Of a DNA stretch of 29,017 bases, positions 14,797 through 23,512 are shown one piece after another. The notes beneath the pieces are model-generated. The model ran no database searches. It saw only the letters and a program-made list of their open reading frames with translations, and was not told the origin of the DNA. Source of the DNA: Bacteroidales bacterium (GTDB taxonomy: Bacteria > Bacteroidota > Bacteroidia > Bacteroidales > UBA12077); NCBI GenBank assembly GCA_030156305.1, contig JASGMZ010000009.1:1-29017 (forward strand), read 5' to 3'. Every line of letters starts with the position of its first letter. Position 1 is the stretch's first letter. Made by a program: the position numbers and the translations under genes.

Positions 14797-14804
14797 CAAA
14801 ATTA
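14797..14804 (-). promoter_or_regulatory. Promoter -7 box (TAATTTTG) of the minus-strand sensor operon
   Basis: Plus-strand CAAAATTA reads TAATTTTG on the minus strand, matching TAnnTTTG; a TTG lies 18 bases upstream (14823-14825). It is 51 bases before the start at 14745. The 372-base divergent region 14746-15117 otherwise holds the Rex box and the plus-strand promoter, and very AT-rich DNA with no further gene. Confidence 0.5.
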
Positions 14805-15027
14805 ATCATTTATTTTCTTCGCACAATCTTATTTTGTTCGCGTATTTTTTTGATAACTAAAATTAGGATACTTAATTTTATATAAGTATTTTATTATTAA
14901 ACTTTTAATTAAAATTGAATTGTAGGATATATGTTGTAAAAAATATAAATATTTTGTCATTCTTTTTGAGATATTATATCGTAATATTTTATTTAACAAT
15001 AATTTAAGTGATTTTGTAATTTTTTTA

Positions 15028-15045
15028 TTGTTAATCAATTAACAA
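15028..15045. promoter_or_regulatory. Perfect Rex operator upstream of the second hydrogenase operon
   Basis: TTGTTAATCAATTAACAA is a perfect inverted repeat TTGTTAA-N4-TTAACAA, the Rex consensus. It stands 26 bp before the TATATTTG -7 box. The downstream operon encodes Rex itself (22856), so this predicts autoregulation by NADH/NAD+. Confidence 0.82.
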
Positions 15046-15071
15046 TGTTTATTTGTTAACACAATAATTAG

Positions 15072-15079
15072 TATATTTG
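15072..15079 (+). promoter_or_regulatory. Promoter -7 box (TATATTTG) of the second hydrogenase operon
   Basis: Matches TAnnTTTG, 38 bases before the ATG at 15118. TTTG at 15052-15055 could be the -33 element, with a short 16-base spacer. Confidence 0.65.
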
Positions 15080-15117
15080 TGGAAATAGATTTTAAAGTAC
15101 TATAATTTGCATTTTTT

Positions 15118-15579
15118 ATGCAGGAAATTGAAAAAATACTTGATCAATACCCTTTTGTACAACGAGATAATTTAATCCCAATATTACAAGAGATTCAGAA
15201 TGCTTTTGGCTATATATCCGAAGAAGCGATTGTGAAAGTAGGAAATTATTTAAAAATGCCAACGAGCAAAATATATGGTTTGGCTACTTTTTATAATCAA
15301 TTTTATTTTACGCCTAAAGGGAGATATCATATAAAAATTTGTAATGGAACCTCCTGCCATGTAAATGGCAATAGTTTAATAATAAAAGAAATTGAGAAAA
15401 TACTCGGTATTAAAGATGGAGAAAATACTAAGGATAATGGGTTTAGCCTTGAATTGACTTCGTGTATGGGTGTTTGTGGTATGGGTCCTGTTATGGCAAT
15501 TAACGATAAATATTATACTTGTTTAACCGTTAAAAAGGTCAAGACAATTATCCAAGACTATCAGCAAATGGATGAGTGA
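15118..15579 (+). CDS. NuoE-like [2Fe-2S] subunit, second set (HydC2)
   Basis: 153 residues of NuoE/HydC type: N-terminal helical part (ILDQYPF, NAFGYISEEAIVKVG, SKIYGLATFYNQFYF) and a thioredoxin-like domain with all four [2Fe-2S] ligands, C75, C80, C116 and C120 (KICNGTSC, TSCMGVC). Unlike its partners HydB2 and HydA2 it shows no loss of key residues, which suggests that electron transfer through this subunit is still selected. First gene of the long Rex-controlled operon; its stop overlaps a possible GTG start of the next gene. Confidence 0.92.
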   Translation: MQEIEKILDQYPFVQRDNLIPILQEIQNAFGYISEEAIVKVGNYLKMPTSKIYGLATFYNQFYFTPKGRYHIKICNGTSCHVNGNSLIIKEIEKILGIKDGENTKDNGFSLELTSCMGVCGMGPVMAINDKYYTCLTVKKVKTIIQDYQQMDE

Positions 15580-15584
15580 TTATT

Positions 15585-17522
15585 ATGAATATTAACATTA
15601 AAGAAATACTAATTCGGAATGTTCTTGTCCCAACTGAAACGAAGTTGGATAAAAAGATATTAGAAACTTTGCAGTTGCTCAGAAGAGAGAGGGTTTCAAT
15701 CCCAATTATTACTATTAGTTCAAACACTTTTTCAAAAATTGCCGGAATTGATGAGATTAAAAAACAAATTGAAAATTATATCGATGAAAGAAATCTGAAT
15801 GTATCTATACTCGAAGTTGGCAGTTTAGGTATAAGTTCTTTGGAGCCTATAATTTCTGTTCAACTCCCTGGAAAATCAAAGATTTTTTTTAAGCAAATAG
15901 ATACGGATAATATTATTTTAATTCTTGATGGCATTTTTAATAATTATATACAGCAAGAATATGTTCTAGGGCAACAAAAAAATGAGATTCACGAACCCTG
16001 GGAGCAAGTTCCCTTTCTTGATGAGATTGCGTATTTTAATTTTCAGCAACGATTAATTCTTAAGCAGTGTGGTTTTATTGATGTAAATTCTATCAACGAA
16101 TATATTGCATTTGGAGGTTATCAAACTTTTGTAAAAACCATAAATAAAAATACTCCTGCCGAGGTATGTGATATTGTTGAACAAAGTATGCTTAGAGGAA
16201 GAGGAGGTGAAGGTTATCTTACAGGGAAAAAATGGAAAATAGCTTCATCCACACCTTCGCAGCAAAAATATTTAATATGTAATGCCGGAGAAAGTGATCC
16301 CGGAGCTTTTATGGAACGCTTTCTAATGGAGAGCGATCCGCATAAAGTTATTGAAGGTATTGCCATTGCTGCTTATGCTATCGGTGCACAAAAAGCCTTT
16401 ATTTATATCGAATCGGATTATGAATTGGCTATTGAGCGAATCAAAAAGGCCATAGATCAATCTACGGATTATGGATTACTGGGCCATGATATAATGGGAA
16501 CAGGATATAATTTAGAGATTATAATTAAACAAGGAGCCGGAGCGTATGTTTGTGGCGAAGAAACAGCTTTGATTAAAAGTATTGAAGGGAAACGGGGTAA
16601 GCCGCATTCTAAACCTCCTTATCCTGCTACCAAAGGTTTGTTTGAACAACCTACGGTTGTAAATAATGTAGAAACATTAGTGAATATACCTGTTATTTTA
16701 AATAAAGGAGCAGAATGGTTTAAATCTATTGGAACTGAAGACAGTAAAGGAACCAAAGTATTTTCTATTTCGGGAAAAGTAGAATATTCCGGTTTAGTTG
16801 AGGTTGAAATGGGTACCAAAATTCGTGATATAATTTTTCGTGTTGCCGGAGGAATTCGTAATAACAAAAGATTTAAAGCAATACATATAGGAGGCCCTTC
16901 AGGCGGGTGCTTAACCGAAGATCATTTAGATACTCCCATCGATTTTGAATCGATTATGCTGGTGGGTGCATCTTTAGGTGCTGCTAGTTTGATTGTTTTA
17001 GATGAGGATAACTGTATTATCGATACGGTAAAATATTTTATGAATTATCTGCAAAAAGAAAGTTGCGGTATTTGTATCCCTTGCCGAGAAGGAACCCGAA
17101 GGATGTATGAAATCTTGGAAAATATTAGCAAACGTCCGAAAGACGAAAATGGATATGCAACCTTACAGCGTTTTAAAGGCGTTATGCAGTTGGAAACACT
17201 GGCCGAAGTACTTAAAGACACATCTATGTGTGGATTAGGCCGGAAAGCTGCGAATCCTGTGCTTAGCACATTAAAATGGTTCCGCGACGAATATGAAGAG
17301 CATATTTTTGAACGAAATTGTTCTGCTGGCGTTTGTCAGGAGCTACGAACCTTTGAAATTGATGTGGATGCCTGTACCGGTTGTACTTTATGTGCTAAAA
17401 AATGCCCAACAGACGCTATTTTTGGAACACCTAAAAATGTTCATTTTATTGTTCAGGATAAGTGTATTGGTTGTGGAATATGTTTTGAAACGTGTAAGTT
17501 TTCAGCTATTATTAGTCAATAA
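15585..17522 (+). CDS. Degenerate NuoF-like subunit (HydB2) lacking N-terminal cluster ligands
   Basis: 645 residues from ATG 15585 (GTG at 15576 is an alternative, overlapping hydC2). Same domain order as HydB at 6420. The N-terminal thioredoxin-like domain has Ser at all four cluster positions (S45, S50, S80, S84 against C11, C16, C48, C52). The FMN/nucleotide site is altered: GRGGEGYLTGKKW (205-217) for GRGGGGFPTGLKW, and CNAGESDPG (232-240) for CNADEGDPG, losing the Asp that contacts FMN in complex I. GAGAYVCGEETA is intact, as are the [4Fe-4S] site C494/C497/C500/C549 and both ferredoxin clusters (C597/C600/C603/C607, C627/C630/C633/C637). The reading frame is clean, so it is under selection, but flavin or NAD(P)H use is doubtful. 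Confidence 0.9.
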   Translation: MNINIKEILIRNVLVPTETKLDKKILETLQLLRRERVSIPIITISSNTFSKIAGIDEIKKQIENYIDERNLNVSILEVGSLGISSLEPIISVQLPGKSKIFFKQIDTDNIILILDGIFNNYIQQEYVLGQQKNEIHEPWEQVPFLDEIAYFNFQQRLILKQCGFIDVNSINEYIAFGGYQTFVKTINKNTPAEVCDIVEQSMLRGRGGEGYLTGKKWKIASSTPSQQKYLICNAGESDPGAFMERFLMESDPHKVIEGIAIAAYAIGAQKAFIYIESDYELAIERIKKAIDQSTDYGLLGHDIMGTGYNLEIIIKQGAGAYVCGEETALIKSIEGKRGKPHSKPPYPATKGLFEQPTVVNNVETLVNIPVILNKGAEWFKSIGTEDSKGTKVFSISGKVEYSGLVEVEMGTKIRDIIFRVAGGIRNNKRFKAIHIGGPSGGCLTEDHLDTPIDFESIMLVGASLGAASLIVLDEDNCIIDTVKYFMNYLQKESCGICIPCREGTRRMYEILENISKRPKDENGYATLQRFKGVMQLETLAEVLKDTSMCGLGRKAANPVLSTLKWFRDEYEEHIFERNCSAGVCQELRTFEIDVDACTGCTLCAKKCPTDAIFGTPKNVHFIVQDKCIGCGICFETCKFSAIISQ

Positions 17523-17533
17523 CGAAAGCGCTT

Positions 17534-19258
17534 ATGTCAGTAAATATCGAGGTAAATAATAAAACAATACAAGCAAAAAAAGGTGAAACAATCCTTGAAA
17601 CTTTAAACAGAAATGGTATAAAGGTCCCAACTTTATGCCGTATGAAAGGGTTTTCACCCACAGGAGCTTGTCGTTTGTGTGTGGTGGAAGTGGAAGGTAA
17701 ATCGGGGCTAATTCCATCTTGTTCTTATCCTATTGAACAACCCATGAGAATATGGACTCATTCACCCAGAGTGATTAGAGCCCGAAAAATGTTGGTAGAA
17801 CTGCTTTTGTCGAATCACCCTGACGATTGTTTGTATTGCATACGAAATGGTAATTGTGAGTTACAGGAATTAGCTGTTGAGTTAAATGTTCGTGAAAGAC
17901 GTATATCCGGAGAAAAAACTAAAATAAATCTTGACCAGTCCAGCCCGGGAATTGTTCGTGATCCTTCAAAATGCATTTTATGTGGCCGTTGTATTCGGGT
18001 TTGCGAAGAGGTACAAGATGTTTCTACTTTTGATTTTATTAATCGTGGGAATTCAACACTTGTTGCTACATCGATGAGTAAGGACATGAATTTTTCGAAC
18101 TGTATAAATTGCGGACAATGTATCATGGTTTGCCCAACCGGTGCTTTACATGAAAAAACTAGTTTTGATATTATTCAGGAAATGCTTAATAATAAAGATA
18201 TAAAAGTTGTTGCGCACTATTCACCTTCAGTCCCTGTATCATTGGCTAACGAGTTAGGTTTAAAACCAGGAAAAGATTCACATGGATTGTTAAATGCAGC
18301 ACTTAAACGTATAGGGTTTGATAAAGTATTCGACACTTCATTTGGTGCTGATGTAGCAATTTATGAGCAGGCAGCCGAATTGGCAGATCGCATAAAAAAC
18401 GAAGAAAATCTACCTATGCTGAGCAGCTGTTGCCCGGGGTGGATTAAATATATGGAGCAATCACATCCTGATATGATTGATTTGGCCTCTACAACAAAAT
18501 CTCCTCAGCAAATTTTAGGAACGCTTATTAAAGGATATTATGCTGAAAAAAATCAATTATCTACCGAAAAAATATTTACCATATCAATAACTTCCTGTAC
18601 AGCTAAAAAGTTTGAAGCTCAGCGCGAAGAAATGACACATAAAGGAGTTTCTGATATTGACCAGGTAATTACTACTCGCGAATTGATTAAATTGATTCAT
18701 CTTTATGGTATTGATGTCCATTCGTTACATGAAGAGTTTTCTGATGATTCTTTTAATATTCGATCATCAGCAGCAAAACTTGTGAGTGTTTCAGGGGGTG
18801 TAACAGAAGCGGTAGCACGTACACTCAACTATTTTTTAACCGGAGAAGAATTATCTCCAATCCAGGTTACAAAACTAAGAGGAATAAAAAATAAAAAGGA
18901 AATTGTCCTGAAAATGGGCAAAAAAAATATAAACTTTGTAGTGGTTAGCGGATTAAAAAGTGCCAATAAGATAATAGCTGAAATACGCGAAGGAAAAACT
19001 AAAGCAGATTTTATTGAAATAATGGCCTGCCCCGGAGGATGTATTAATGGAGGAGGGCAACCTTTTTGTAATGATGAGGAGGTGCAAAAAAAATTGATAA
19101 AAACGATTTACAATATTGATGATAAAGAAGCTATTAAAGTTGCTCATAAAAACCCTGGAGTTTTAAAATTGTATAAGGATTATATGAAGGAGCCATTAAG
19201 CCGGGTCAGTAATAAAAATTTACATACAGGATATAAAAAGAGAGAAGTATTATTGTAA
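17534..19258 (+). CDS. Divergent HydA paralogue (HydA2) with altered H-cluster pocket
   Basis: 574 residues, and its numbering coincides with C. pasteurianum CpI across the H domain. All accessory clusters are kept ([2Fe-2S] C35/C46/C49/C63; H95/C99/C102/C108; C147/C150/C153/C157; C190/C193/C196/C200). All cubane ligands are kept (C300, C355, C499, C503), and the relay C299 (SSCCP). But E279 is Gln, M353-P354 of L2 are Thr-Ser (SITSCTAKK), and GAG..FG around 412-418 reads SAAKLVS, so G412, G414, F417 and G418 are changed. E282, R286, S319, K358 and M497 remain. An H-cluster could bind, but fast H2 turnover is unlikely. The gene lies 11 bases after hydB2 and 18 before the sensor kinase. CpI comparisons are from memory. 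Confidence 0.9.
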   Translation: MSVNIEVNNKTIQAKKGETILETLNRNGIKVPTLCRMKGFSPTGACRLCVVEVEGKSGLIPSCSYPIEQPMRIWTHSPRVIRARKMLVELLLSNHPDDCLYCIRNGNCELQELAVELNVRERRISGEKTKINLDQSSPGIVRDPSKCILCGRCIRVCEEVQDVSTFDFINRGNSTLVATSMSKDMNFSNCINCGQCIMVCPTGALHEKTSFDIIQEMLNNKDIKVVAHYSPSVPVSLANELGLKPGKDSHGLLNAALKRIGFDKVFDTSFGADVAIYEQAAELADRIKNEENLPMLSSCCPGWIKYMEQSHPDMIDLASTTKSPQQILGTLIKGYYAEKNQLSTEKIFTISITSCTAKKFEAQREEMTHKGVSDIDQVITTRELIKLIHLYGIDVHSLHEEFSDDSFNIRSSAAKLVSVSGGVTEAVARTLNYFLTGEELSPIQVTKLRGIKNKKEIVLKMGKKNINFVVVSGLKSANKIIAEIREGKTKADFIEIMACPGGCINGGGQPFCNDEEVQKKLIKTIYNIDDKEAIKVAHKNPGVLKLYKDYMKEPLSRVSNKNLHTGYKKREVLL

Positions 19259-19276
19259 AATGCAGCATGGGAAGAA

Positions 19277-21274
19277 ATGAAAATTAGAAACTCAAATAAA
19301 AATCGTGATTTGGTATACACCCTTAAAAATCGGTGTCGGGTATGTTATACCTGTGTTCGCGAATGCCCTGCAAAAGCCATTAAGATTATAAACGGACAAG
19401 CCGAAGTATTAAACGAGCGTTGTATTGTTTGTGGTAATTGTACGAAAGTCTGCAGCCAGGGAGCAAAAGTTTTTTTGCATACCACCGATAAGGTAAATGA
19501 ATTGTTACAAACAAATAGAAAGAATATTGCCATAGTAGCTCCAAGCTTCCCGGCCGAGTTTGAAGAAATAACCGATTACAAAATTCTTGTTTCCATGATT
19601 CGTAAGCTGGGATTTGATGTGGTTTCTGAAGTTGCTTTTGGAGCTGATTTAGTGGCTACGCAATATCATAAGTTGGTTAGAGAAGAAGATACCGGTAAAT
19701 GTTATATCTCATCTGATTGTCCTGCCATTGTTTCTTATATTGAACATTATTATCCTAACTTAGTTGATAATCTGGCACCTATACCTTCGCCAATGGTTGC
19801 TATGTCGAGAGTAATGCGTAAAAAATATGGCGATCAAACCAATATTATATTTATAGGCCCTTGTGTGGCTAAAAAGGCTGAAACAGATGAGGTGGACGAG
19901 ATGATTACTTTTGCCGAACTGCGCGAAATGTTTACCGATAATAAGATAAAACCTTTTGATGTTGAACCCACCGAATTTGATCCTCCATTAGGAGGTAAAG
20001 GGGCTGTTTTTCCAGTGAGCAGAGGATTACTTCAAACGGCCGAAATTACCGATGATGTATTGCATGGAAGTATTATTGTGGCTGAAGGGAAAAATGATTT
20101 TCAGGAAGCTATAAAAGAGTTTGAAGACGGGTTAATACAATCTCAACATCTTGAATTATTAGGTTGCGAAGGGTGTATTATGGGGCCCGGAATGACCAAT
20201 AGACAAAGGCATTATGCCAAAAGAAGCCTCGTAAATAATTATGTAAAGCAAAAAATTAAAAATCTTGATCATAAAGAGTGGCAAAAAGATATTGAAACCT
20301 ATCTGAAGATTGATCTTTCGGCACAATACAAAGCACAGGAGAGAATGTTAGATAGCCCGGAAAAGCGAGAAGTGGAAGAAGTTTTAGAGTCCATGGGGAA
20401 AAAATCCTTGAAAGATCATCTGAATTGTGGTGCATGTGGTTATGAAACTTGTGAAGAACATGCCAAAGCAATTGTTCAGGGGTTAGCCGAAATAGAAATG
20501 TGCTTACCCTATACAATTGAAAAATTACATAAATCGATAAATGAATTAGCGGTTACGAACGAGAAACTTACCACTATGCAGCAGGCATTGAGGCAATCAG
20601 AAAAAATGGCTAGTATGGGACAACTTTCGGCTGGAATTGCTCATGAGCTCAACAATCCATTAGGGGTAGTGATAATGTATGCTAATATTTTATTAGAAGA
20701 AACACCTAAAGATTCCCAGTTATACAAAGATTTAAAATTAATAGTTGAACAAACTAATCGATGTAAAAAAATTGTAGGTGGGTTGTTAAACTTTGCCCGC
20801 AAAAATCAGGTAAATGCTTCTGAAGTTAATGTCGCCGATTTGGCTAAACAAAGTACCGATGCAGTTGTAATACCGGATAATATTAAAGTTAATATTGATA
20901 CCTCAAAATTAAAGAATCCTATTGCATCGATCGACCAGGAACAAATGTTACAAATACTTTCAAACCTAATGAAAAATGCTATCGACGCCATGCACGATGG
21001 AGGCCATTTAGATATTATTATTGAAGATTCTGAGCGGGATGTTATTTTTTATGTTAAGGATAGTGGATGCGGTATTAAAGCAGATGATTTGGATAAGATT
21101 TTTGAACCATTTTACACTACAAAAGAAATTGGCAAGGGTACAGGGCTTGGTTTAGCTACAGCATACGGAATTGTAAAAATGCATAAAGGTAAAATTACGG
21201 TTACCTCAAATGCCGATCCTGAGCAAGGACCAACAGGAACAACGTTTAGAATTGCGATACCCAGAATGCAATAA
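19277..21274 (+). CDS. Sensory [FeFe]-hydrogenase fused to histidine kinase
   Basis: 665 residues. Two [4Fe-4S] motifs (C20/C23/C26/C30 and C49/C52/C55/C59); H-cluster domain with L1 SSDCP (D147 at the relay position, C148 ligand), L2 IGPC (C196) and L3 LGCEGC (C297, C300); PF04060-type site C384/C387/C392/C409; coiled coil about 415-445; HisKA with GIAHELNNPLG (H456); HATPase_c with N567, DSGCGI (595-600) and GTGLGL (621-626). No membrane segment, so a soluble kinase controlled by an iron-sulfur/H-cluster module. Group-C hydrogenases with kinase-type outputs are predicted H2 sensors. The gene is followed at once by a receiver protein at 21279, its likely phosphorelay partner. Confidence 0.93.
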   Translation: MKIRNSNKNRDLVYTLKNRCRVCYTCVRECPAKAIKIINGQAEVLNERCIVCGNCTKVCSQGAKVFLHTTDKVNELLQTNRKNIAIVAPSFPAEFEEITDYKILVSMIRKLGFDVVSEVAFGADLVATQYHKLVREEDTGKCYISSDCPAIVSYIEHYYPNLVDNLAPIPSPMVAMSRVMRKKYGDQTNIIFIGPCVAKKAETDEVDEMITFAELREMFTDNKIKPFDVEPTEFDPPLGGKGAVFPVSRGLLQTAEITDDVLHGSIIVAEGKNDFQEAIKEFEDGLIQSQHLELLGCEGCIMGPGMTNRQRHYAKRSLVNNYVKQKIKNLDHKEWQKDIETYLKIDLSAQYKAQERMLDSPEKREVEEVLESMGKKSLKDHLNCGACGYETCEEHAKAIVQGLAEIEMCLPYTIEKLHKSINELAVTNEKLTTMQQALRQSEKMASMGQLSAGIAHELNNPLGVVIMYANILLEETPKDSQLYKDLKLIVEQTNRCKKIVGGLLNFARKNQVNASEVNVADLAKQSTDAVVIPDNIKVNIDTSKLKNPIASIDQEQMLQILSNLMKNAIDAMHDGGHLDIIIEDSERDVIFYVKDSGCGIKADDLDKIFEPFYTTKEIGKGTGLGLATAYGIVKMHKGKITVTSNADPEQGPTGTTFRIAIPRMQ

Positions 21275-21278
21275 AAAA

Positions 21279-21683
21279 ATGAAAATTATGGGACAAGGTA
21301 AAAAAGTAATATTAATAGTGGATGACGATATGGATTATCTTTTTCAGATGAGAATGCATATCGAAAGTTTTGGTTTTGAGGTGATAACTGCTGAAAGCCA
21401 ACGTGAAGCAGAAAAGATTATTGAAAATACAAAACCCGATTTGGCAATTTTTGACCTGATGATGGAAAGTGATGATAGTGGTTTTATTTTATCCTATAAG
21501 ATGAAACGGAAATATCCTGATGTACCTATAATATTAGCTACTGCAGTGTCTTCCGAAACAGGAATGTCGTTTGGTGTAAATACTCAAAACGATAAGCAAT
21601 GGATCAAAGCTGATCTATACCTTGAAAAGGGAATTAGAAAAGATCAATTGCATAAAGAAATTAATAAATTGCTAAAAATTTAA
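21279..21683 (+). CDS. Single-domain response regulator
   Basis: 134 residues: one receiver domain with acidic pocket VDDDMD (D15-D17), phospho-acceptor D59 (IFDLMM) and a Lys near the end (LEKGIRKDQ). No DNA-binding output. The start at 21279, 4 bases after the kinase stop, is chosen; upstream in-frame starts lie inside the kinase gene. The loop after the fourth strand (SSETGMSFGVNTQNDKQW) is longer than in CheY, as seen in some receivers of unknown output. It probably takes phosphate from the hydrogenase-kinase upstream and passes it on, perhaps to the hybrid kinase at 21699. Confidence 0.88.
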   Translation: MKIMGQGKKVILIVDDDMDYLFQMRMHIESFGFEVITAESQREAEKIIENTKPDLAIFDLMMESDDSGFILSYKMKRKYPDVPIILATAVSSETGMSFGVNTQNDKQWIKADLYLEKGIRKDQLHKEINKLLKI

Positions 21684-21698
21684 AATTAAATTTACCGA

Positions 21699-22817
21699 AT
21701 GGAAAAACTCAATGTTTTAGTTGTTGATGATGAACCAGGAATTAGATCTGGTGTAAGCCGTATCCTAAATAATTTTTCGGTTAGTTATCCATTTATGGAT
21801 AGCGATTATGGATTTAATGTTGTTGAAACCTCTACCGGCGAGGATGCTATTGAAATCATAAAAAAACAAAAAATTGATATTGTTTTGCTTGATAATAAAT
21901 TACCCGGAATTCAAGGAACTGATGTTTTAGAACATATTAATAAGAATCAACCCGAAATACTGGTTATGATGATTACCTCGTATGCATCATTGGAGCTCGC
22001 TGTTAAAGCAACAAATCAGGGTGCTTACGATTTTATTCCCAAACCATTTACTCCACAAGAACTTAAATCAGCTCTGGAAAATGTATCCAAACATATTTTC
22101 CTGCGCGGCATGACAAAAAAGTTAAATAAAGAGGGTAAGGAAATCCGATACCAGTTTCTATCGGTATTATCGCATGAATTAAAAGCTCCCTTAAATGCTA
22201 TTGAAGGATATTTAAAAATAATGCAGGAAAAACAGGCCGGAGAAAAGATTGAGGATTATGAACAAATGATCGATCGTTCTTTACACCGTATTAATGGTAT
22301 GCGGAACCTTATCATGGATTTACTCGATTTAACAAAAATTAAGCTGGAGAAGAAAACGGATAAGTTTCAACAAATAAAAGTTTCTGAAATAGCCCAAAAT
22401 GCCATTGAATCCATCAATCCGTATGCTATCCAAAAAGATGTTCAGATATTTCTCCATGATAACCAGGATGTTCAGATAAATATTGATCCCGGAGACTTAG
22501 AGATCATTTTTAATAATTTAATTTCTAATGCAGTAAAATATAATAAACAAAACGGACGAGTGGATGTTTTTATCGATAAAAAAGATAATTTGCTTATTAT
22601 CAAGGTTAAAGATACAGGAATAGGGCTGTCTCAAAATGAGATAAAAAATCTTTTTGAAGAATTCTTTCGGGTGAAAAATGAACAAACAAAGCATATTACA
22701 GGTAGTGGTTTAGGATTACCTATTGTACGCAAAATATTAGATATTTATAACGGCGATATTCAGGTTGAAAGTGAAGTAGAAGTAGGGAGTACCTTTACCG
22801 TAACTTTACCTGTTTAA
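21699..22817 (+). CDS. Hybrid receiver-histidine kinase
   Basis: 372 residues. An N-terminal receiver domain (VVDDEPG, phospho-acceptor D65 in LLDNKLPG, Thr in MITSYAS, Lys in FIPKPFTP) is joined to a DHp domain with H159 (SVLSHELKAPLN) and a HATPase_c domain (NNLISNAVKYN, VKDTGIGL, GSGLGLPIV). There is no sensory or membrane part, so its input is probably phosphorylation of its own receiver or contact with the upstream sensor kinase. An N-terminal receiver that drives a kinase is typical of multi-step phosphorelays. The final DNA-binding or enzymatic output is not in this window. Confidence 0.92.
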   Translation: MEKLNVLVVDDEPGIRSGVSRILNNFSVSYPFMDSDYGFNVVETSTGEDAIEIIKKQKIDIVLLDNKLPGIQGTDVLEHINKNQPEILVMMITSYASLELAVKATNQGAYDFIPKPFTPQELKSALENVSKHIFLRGMTKKLNKEGKEIRYQFLSVLSHELKAPLNAIEGYLKIMQEKQAGEKIEDYEQMIDRSLHRINGMRNLIMDLLDLTKIKLEKKTDKFQQIKVSEIAQNAIESINPYAIQKDVQIFLHDNQDVQINIDPGDLEIIFNNLISNAVKYNKQNGRVDVFIDKKDNLLIIKVKDTGIGLSQNEIKNLFEEFFRVKNEQTKHITGSGLGLPIVRKILDIYNGDIQVESEVEVGSTFTVTLPV

Positions 22818-22855
22818 CGAACAGTATTAATAAAGATAACTTTAATATTATTAAG

Positions 22856-23488
22856 ATGAATAAACTTCCTGAAAAAACCATTGGTAGACTGAGTGAATAT
22901 CGAAGAACATTGCTTAATTGTCTGGCTAAGGGAAAGACACATATTTATTCCCACGAACTGGCCAGCTTACACAATATTACACCTGTACAGGTACGTCGCG
23001 ACATTATGCTTATAGGATATTCTACTACGCTAAAAAAAGGGTACGATGTTAAAGCGTTGATTGATGTTATTGGTGATATTATTGATACAGAGGATGGATT
23101 AAATGCGGCGGTTATTGGTATTGGAAATTTAGGGAAAGCTATCACAGCTTATTTTAATGGGAAAAGATCTAAGTTAAGAATAGTAGCTACTTTTGATGTA
23201 AATCCCGATAAAACGAATCGGGTTATTTCCGGGGTAAAATGTTATGCTATGGCCGATTTTGAAAAAATGGTGAAGGATTTGGATATTTCAATAGGAATTT
23301 TAACCGTTCCTCCGGAAGAAGCTGCTCAGGTTACCGAAAGATTAATAATGTCAGGAATAAAAGGAATTTTAAATTATACCTCAACATCTTTAAATGTATC
23401 ACCTAATGTGTATCTCGAAGAGTATGATATGATTACTTCTATTGAGAAAGTAGCTTATTTTGTAAAACAACAAAATAAAGAATCTTAA
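22856..23488 (+). CDS. rex: Redox-sensing transcriptional repressor Rex
   Basis: 210 residues, normal Rex length. The N-terminal winged helix (IYSHELASLHNITPVQVRRDIMLIGY) binds DNA and the Rossmann domain (AAVIGIGNLGKAI, ATFDVNPDK) senses NADH/NAD+; the C-terminal helix needed for domain swapping is present. Rex releases DNA when NADH is high, switching on fermentative and hydrogenase genes. Its perfect operator at 15028 precedes this operon and a near-perfect one at 2026 precedes the first, so it likely controls both. The winged-helix wing is slightly unusual (STTLKKGYDV). Confidence 0.95.
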   Translation: MNKLPEKTIGRLSEYRRTLLNCLAKGKTHIYSHELASLHNITPVQVRRDIMLIGYSTTLKKGYDVKALIDVIGDIIDTEDGLNAAVIGIGNLGKAITAYFNGKRSKLRIVATFDVNPDKTNRVISGVKCYAMADFEKMVKDLDISIGILTVPPEEAAQVTERLIMSGIKGILNYTSTSLNVSPNVYLEEYDMITSIEKVAYFVKQQNKES

Positions 23489-23512
23489 ATTTTTATCTCT
23501 TAGATAATAAAA

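Noticed and set aside
14829..15038. 69-codon minus-strand frame in the divergent promoter region
   Set aside because: Very AT-rich, Lys/Ile/Leu/Asn/Tyr only in composition, no homology or ribosome site, and it runs across the Rex box.
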